Positions 63,567 through 64,000 of a DNA stretch of 64,000 nt are shown one piece after another; position 1 is the first letter of the stretch; each line of letters opens with the position of its first letter. The notes beneath the pieces were generated by a model, which saw only the letters and a program-made list of their open reading frames with translations, did not search any database and had not been told where the DNA came from. The stretch covers positions 334,648-398,647 of the forward strand of contig CABVRX010000001.1 of NCBI GenBank assembly GCA_902500825.1, in the 5' to 3' direction. Source of the DNA: an uncultured Nitrospira sp. (GTDB lineage Bacteria > Nitrospirota > Nitrospiria > Nitrospirales > Nitrospiraceae). The translations under genes were made by a program, and so were the position numbers.

Positions 63567-64000
63567 ATGGGTCCCATTGATGGAAAAGCGGAGGGTCGAT
63601 CAGTCATGAATCTGAAGGCAGAGGACCAGCGGACTACGCCACGAGTTGGCGTACAATTTCGCGCCATGGTGTCGGGCTCCGCACAGCCCGAAGGGACGGG
63701 CATCATCCTCGATCTCTCAAGGAGCGGGTGCCGACTGGAAAGCCCGCTCCTCATGTTGCCTGGCCTCTCGTTAGAACTGCGCATCGCTGTGCCCGGCTTG
63801 GAGTGGGCGCTGACGATTGATGGGGCTGATGTGCAGTGGGCGAACGAGGAATTCGCCGGACTGGCGTTTGTTCGAATCAGAGAGACTGAGCAGCAGCGAC
63901 TCGACGACATGATGACAACTCGGCTCGAGAGGAAAGCTGAGGGCGGCGACGAAGAACAGGTCGAGCCGGTGCCGTTTGAGTTCCAAGGACTGGAACCGGT
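63567..64000 (+). CDS. PilZ-domain protein (cut by window edge)
   Basis: At least 144 residues, start preceded by AAGGGG (a GTG one codon earlier is possible). RTTPRVGVQFRAMVSG contains the RxxxR motif and IILDLSRSGCRLESP the D/N-x-S-x-x-G motif of PilZ c-di-GMP receptors; FAGLAFVRIRETEQQRL closes the barrel. An acidic linker (EGGDEEQVEPVP) follows, so another segment may lie beyond the edge. It pairs conceptually with the HD-GYP protein at 17 kb. Confidence 0.88.
   Translation, partial: MGPIDGKAEGRSVMNLKAEDQRTTPRVGVQFRAMVSGSAQPEGTGIILDLSRSGCRLESPLLMLPGLSLELRIAVPGLEWALTIDGADVQWANEEFAGLAFVRIRETEQQRLDDMMTTRLERKAEGGDEEQVEPVPFEFQGLEP

Noticed and set aside
1-64000. CRISPR arrays, insertion sequences, prophage genes or rRNA
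   Set aside because: No regularly spaced repeats, transposase or integrase motifs, phage structural genes or rRNA sequence were seen on reading both strands.

Overview
The window looks like bacterial chromosome from the phylum Nitrospirota, most likely a Nitrospira-type nitrifier. This is an inference from gene content and style (moderate GC, tight stop/start overlaps, a hemX-hemA-hemC-cobA/hemD-hemB array, tandem bifunctional-nuclease genes before rplM-rpsI, clustered B12-type radical SAM genes). There is no rRNA or other direct taxonomic marker, and no prophage, insertion sequence or CRISPR array was found.

Region 1 (1-17.8 kb, all minus strand) is an exopolysaccharide locus of the Wzx/Wzy type. 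Read right to left it holds a small ribbon-helix-helix regulator, an HD-GYP c-di-GMP phosphodiesterase, a Wza-like export lipoprotein, a Wzc-like co-polymerase/tyrosine kinase, a Wzy-like polymerase, two GT4 glycosyltransferases, a Wzx-like flippase, a GT2, a methyltransferase, a GT39-type membrane glycosyltransferase, a second methyltransferase, a GT4, a third methyltransferase, a small membrane protein, an AsnB-type amidotransferase and a GT4 that runs off the left edge. Most junctions are ATGA, GTGA or TGATG overlaps, so translational coupling is likely. A candidate sigma-54 promoter with a flanking inverted repeat precedes the first gene.

Region 2 (18-34 kb, minus strand) is housekeeping: comEC, glmM, folP, ftsH, hpt, tilS and ribF, followed by the tetrapyrrole operon hemX/ccsA-hemA-hemC-cobA/hemD-CBS protein-hemB.

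Region 3 (34-45.5 kb, mostly plus strand) has rsmI, an antisense-overlapping tusA-like gene, a secreted protein with its own promoter and terminator, tRNA-Leu(CAA), a YggX-like gene, two bifunctional-nuclease-family genes, rplM-rpsI, a strong terminator, argC-argJ, and rpsB-tsf-pyrH-frr-alr with a structured rpsB leader.

Region 4 (45.5-58 kb) is mixed: a FadL/TodX porin behind a large hybrid histidine kinase, a thiamine-binding protein with a siroheme-type precorrin-2 dehydrogenase, an HNH nuclease, a Rieske protein, a gamma-glutamylcyclotransferase-like protein, a [2Fe-2S] ferredoxin, MoaB, a CBS protein, an MDR oxidoreductase and a PhzF protein. Two copies of a roughly 110-120 bp palindromic repeat lie immediately after stop codons here.

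Region 5 (58-64 kb) carries two tandem paralogous B12-domain radical SAM genes with an unusual CX4CX2C cluster motif. It is followed by an accessory-looking stretch with a remnant of an HTH gene, an unknown gene, a 46-residue ORF with a terminator, and a PilZ protein cut by the right edge.

The best candidates for something undescribed are the tandem radical SAM pair, the sigma-54-controlled polysaccharide locus with heavy methylation and amidation capacity, and the stop-codon-associated palindromic repeat.
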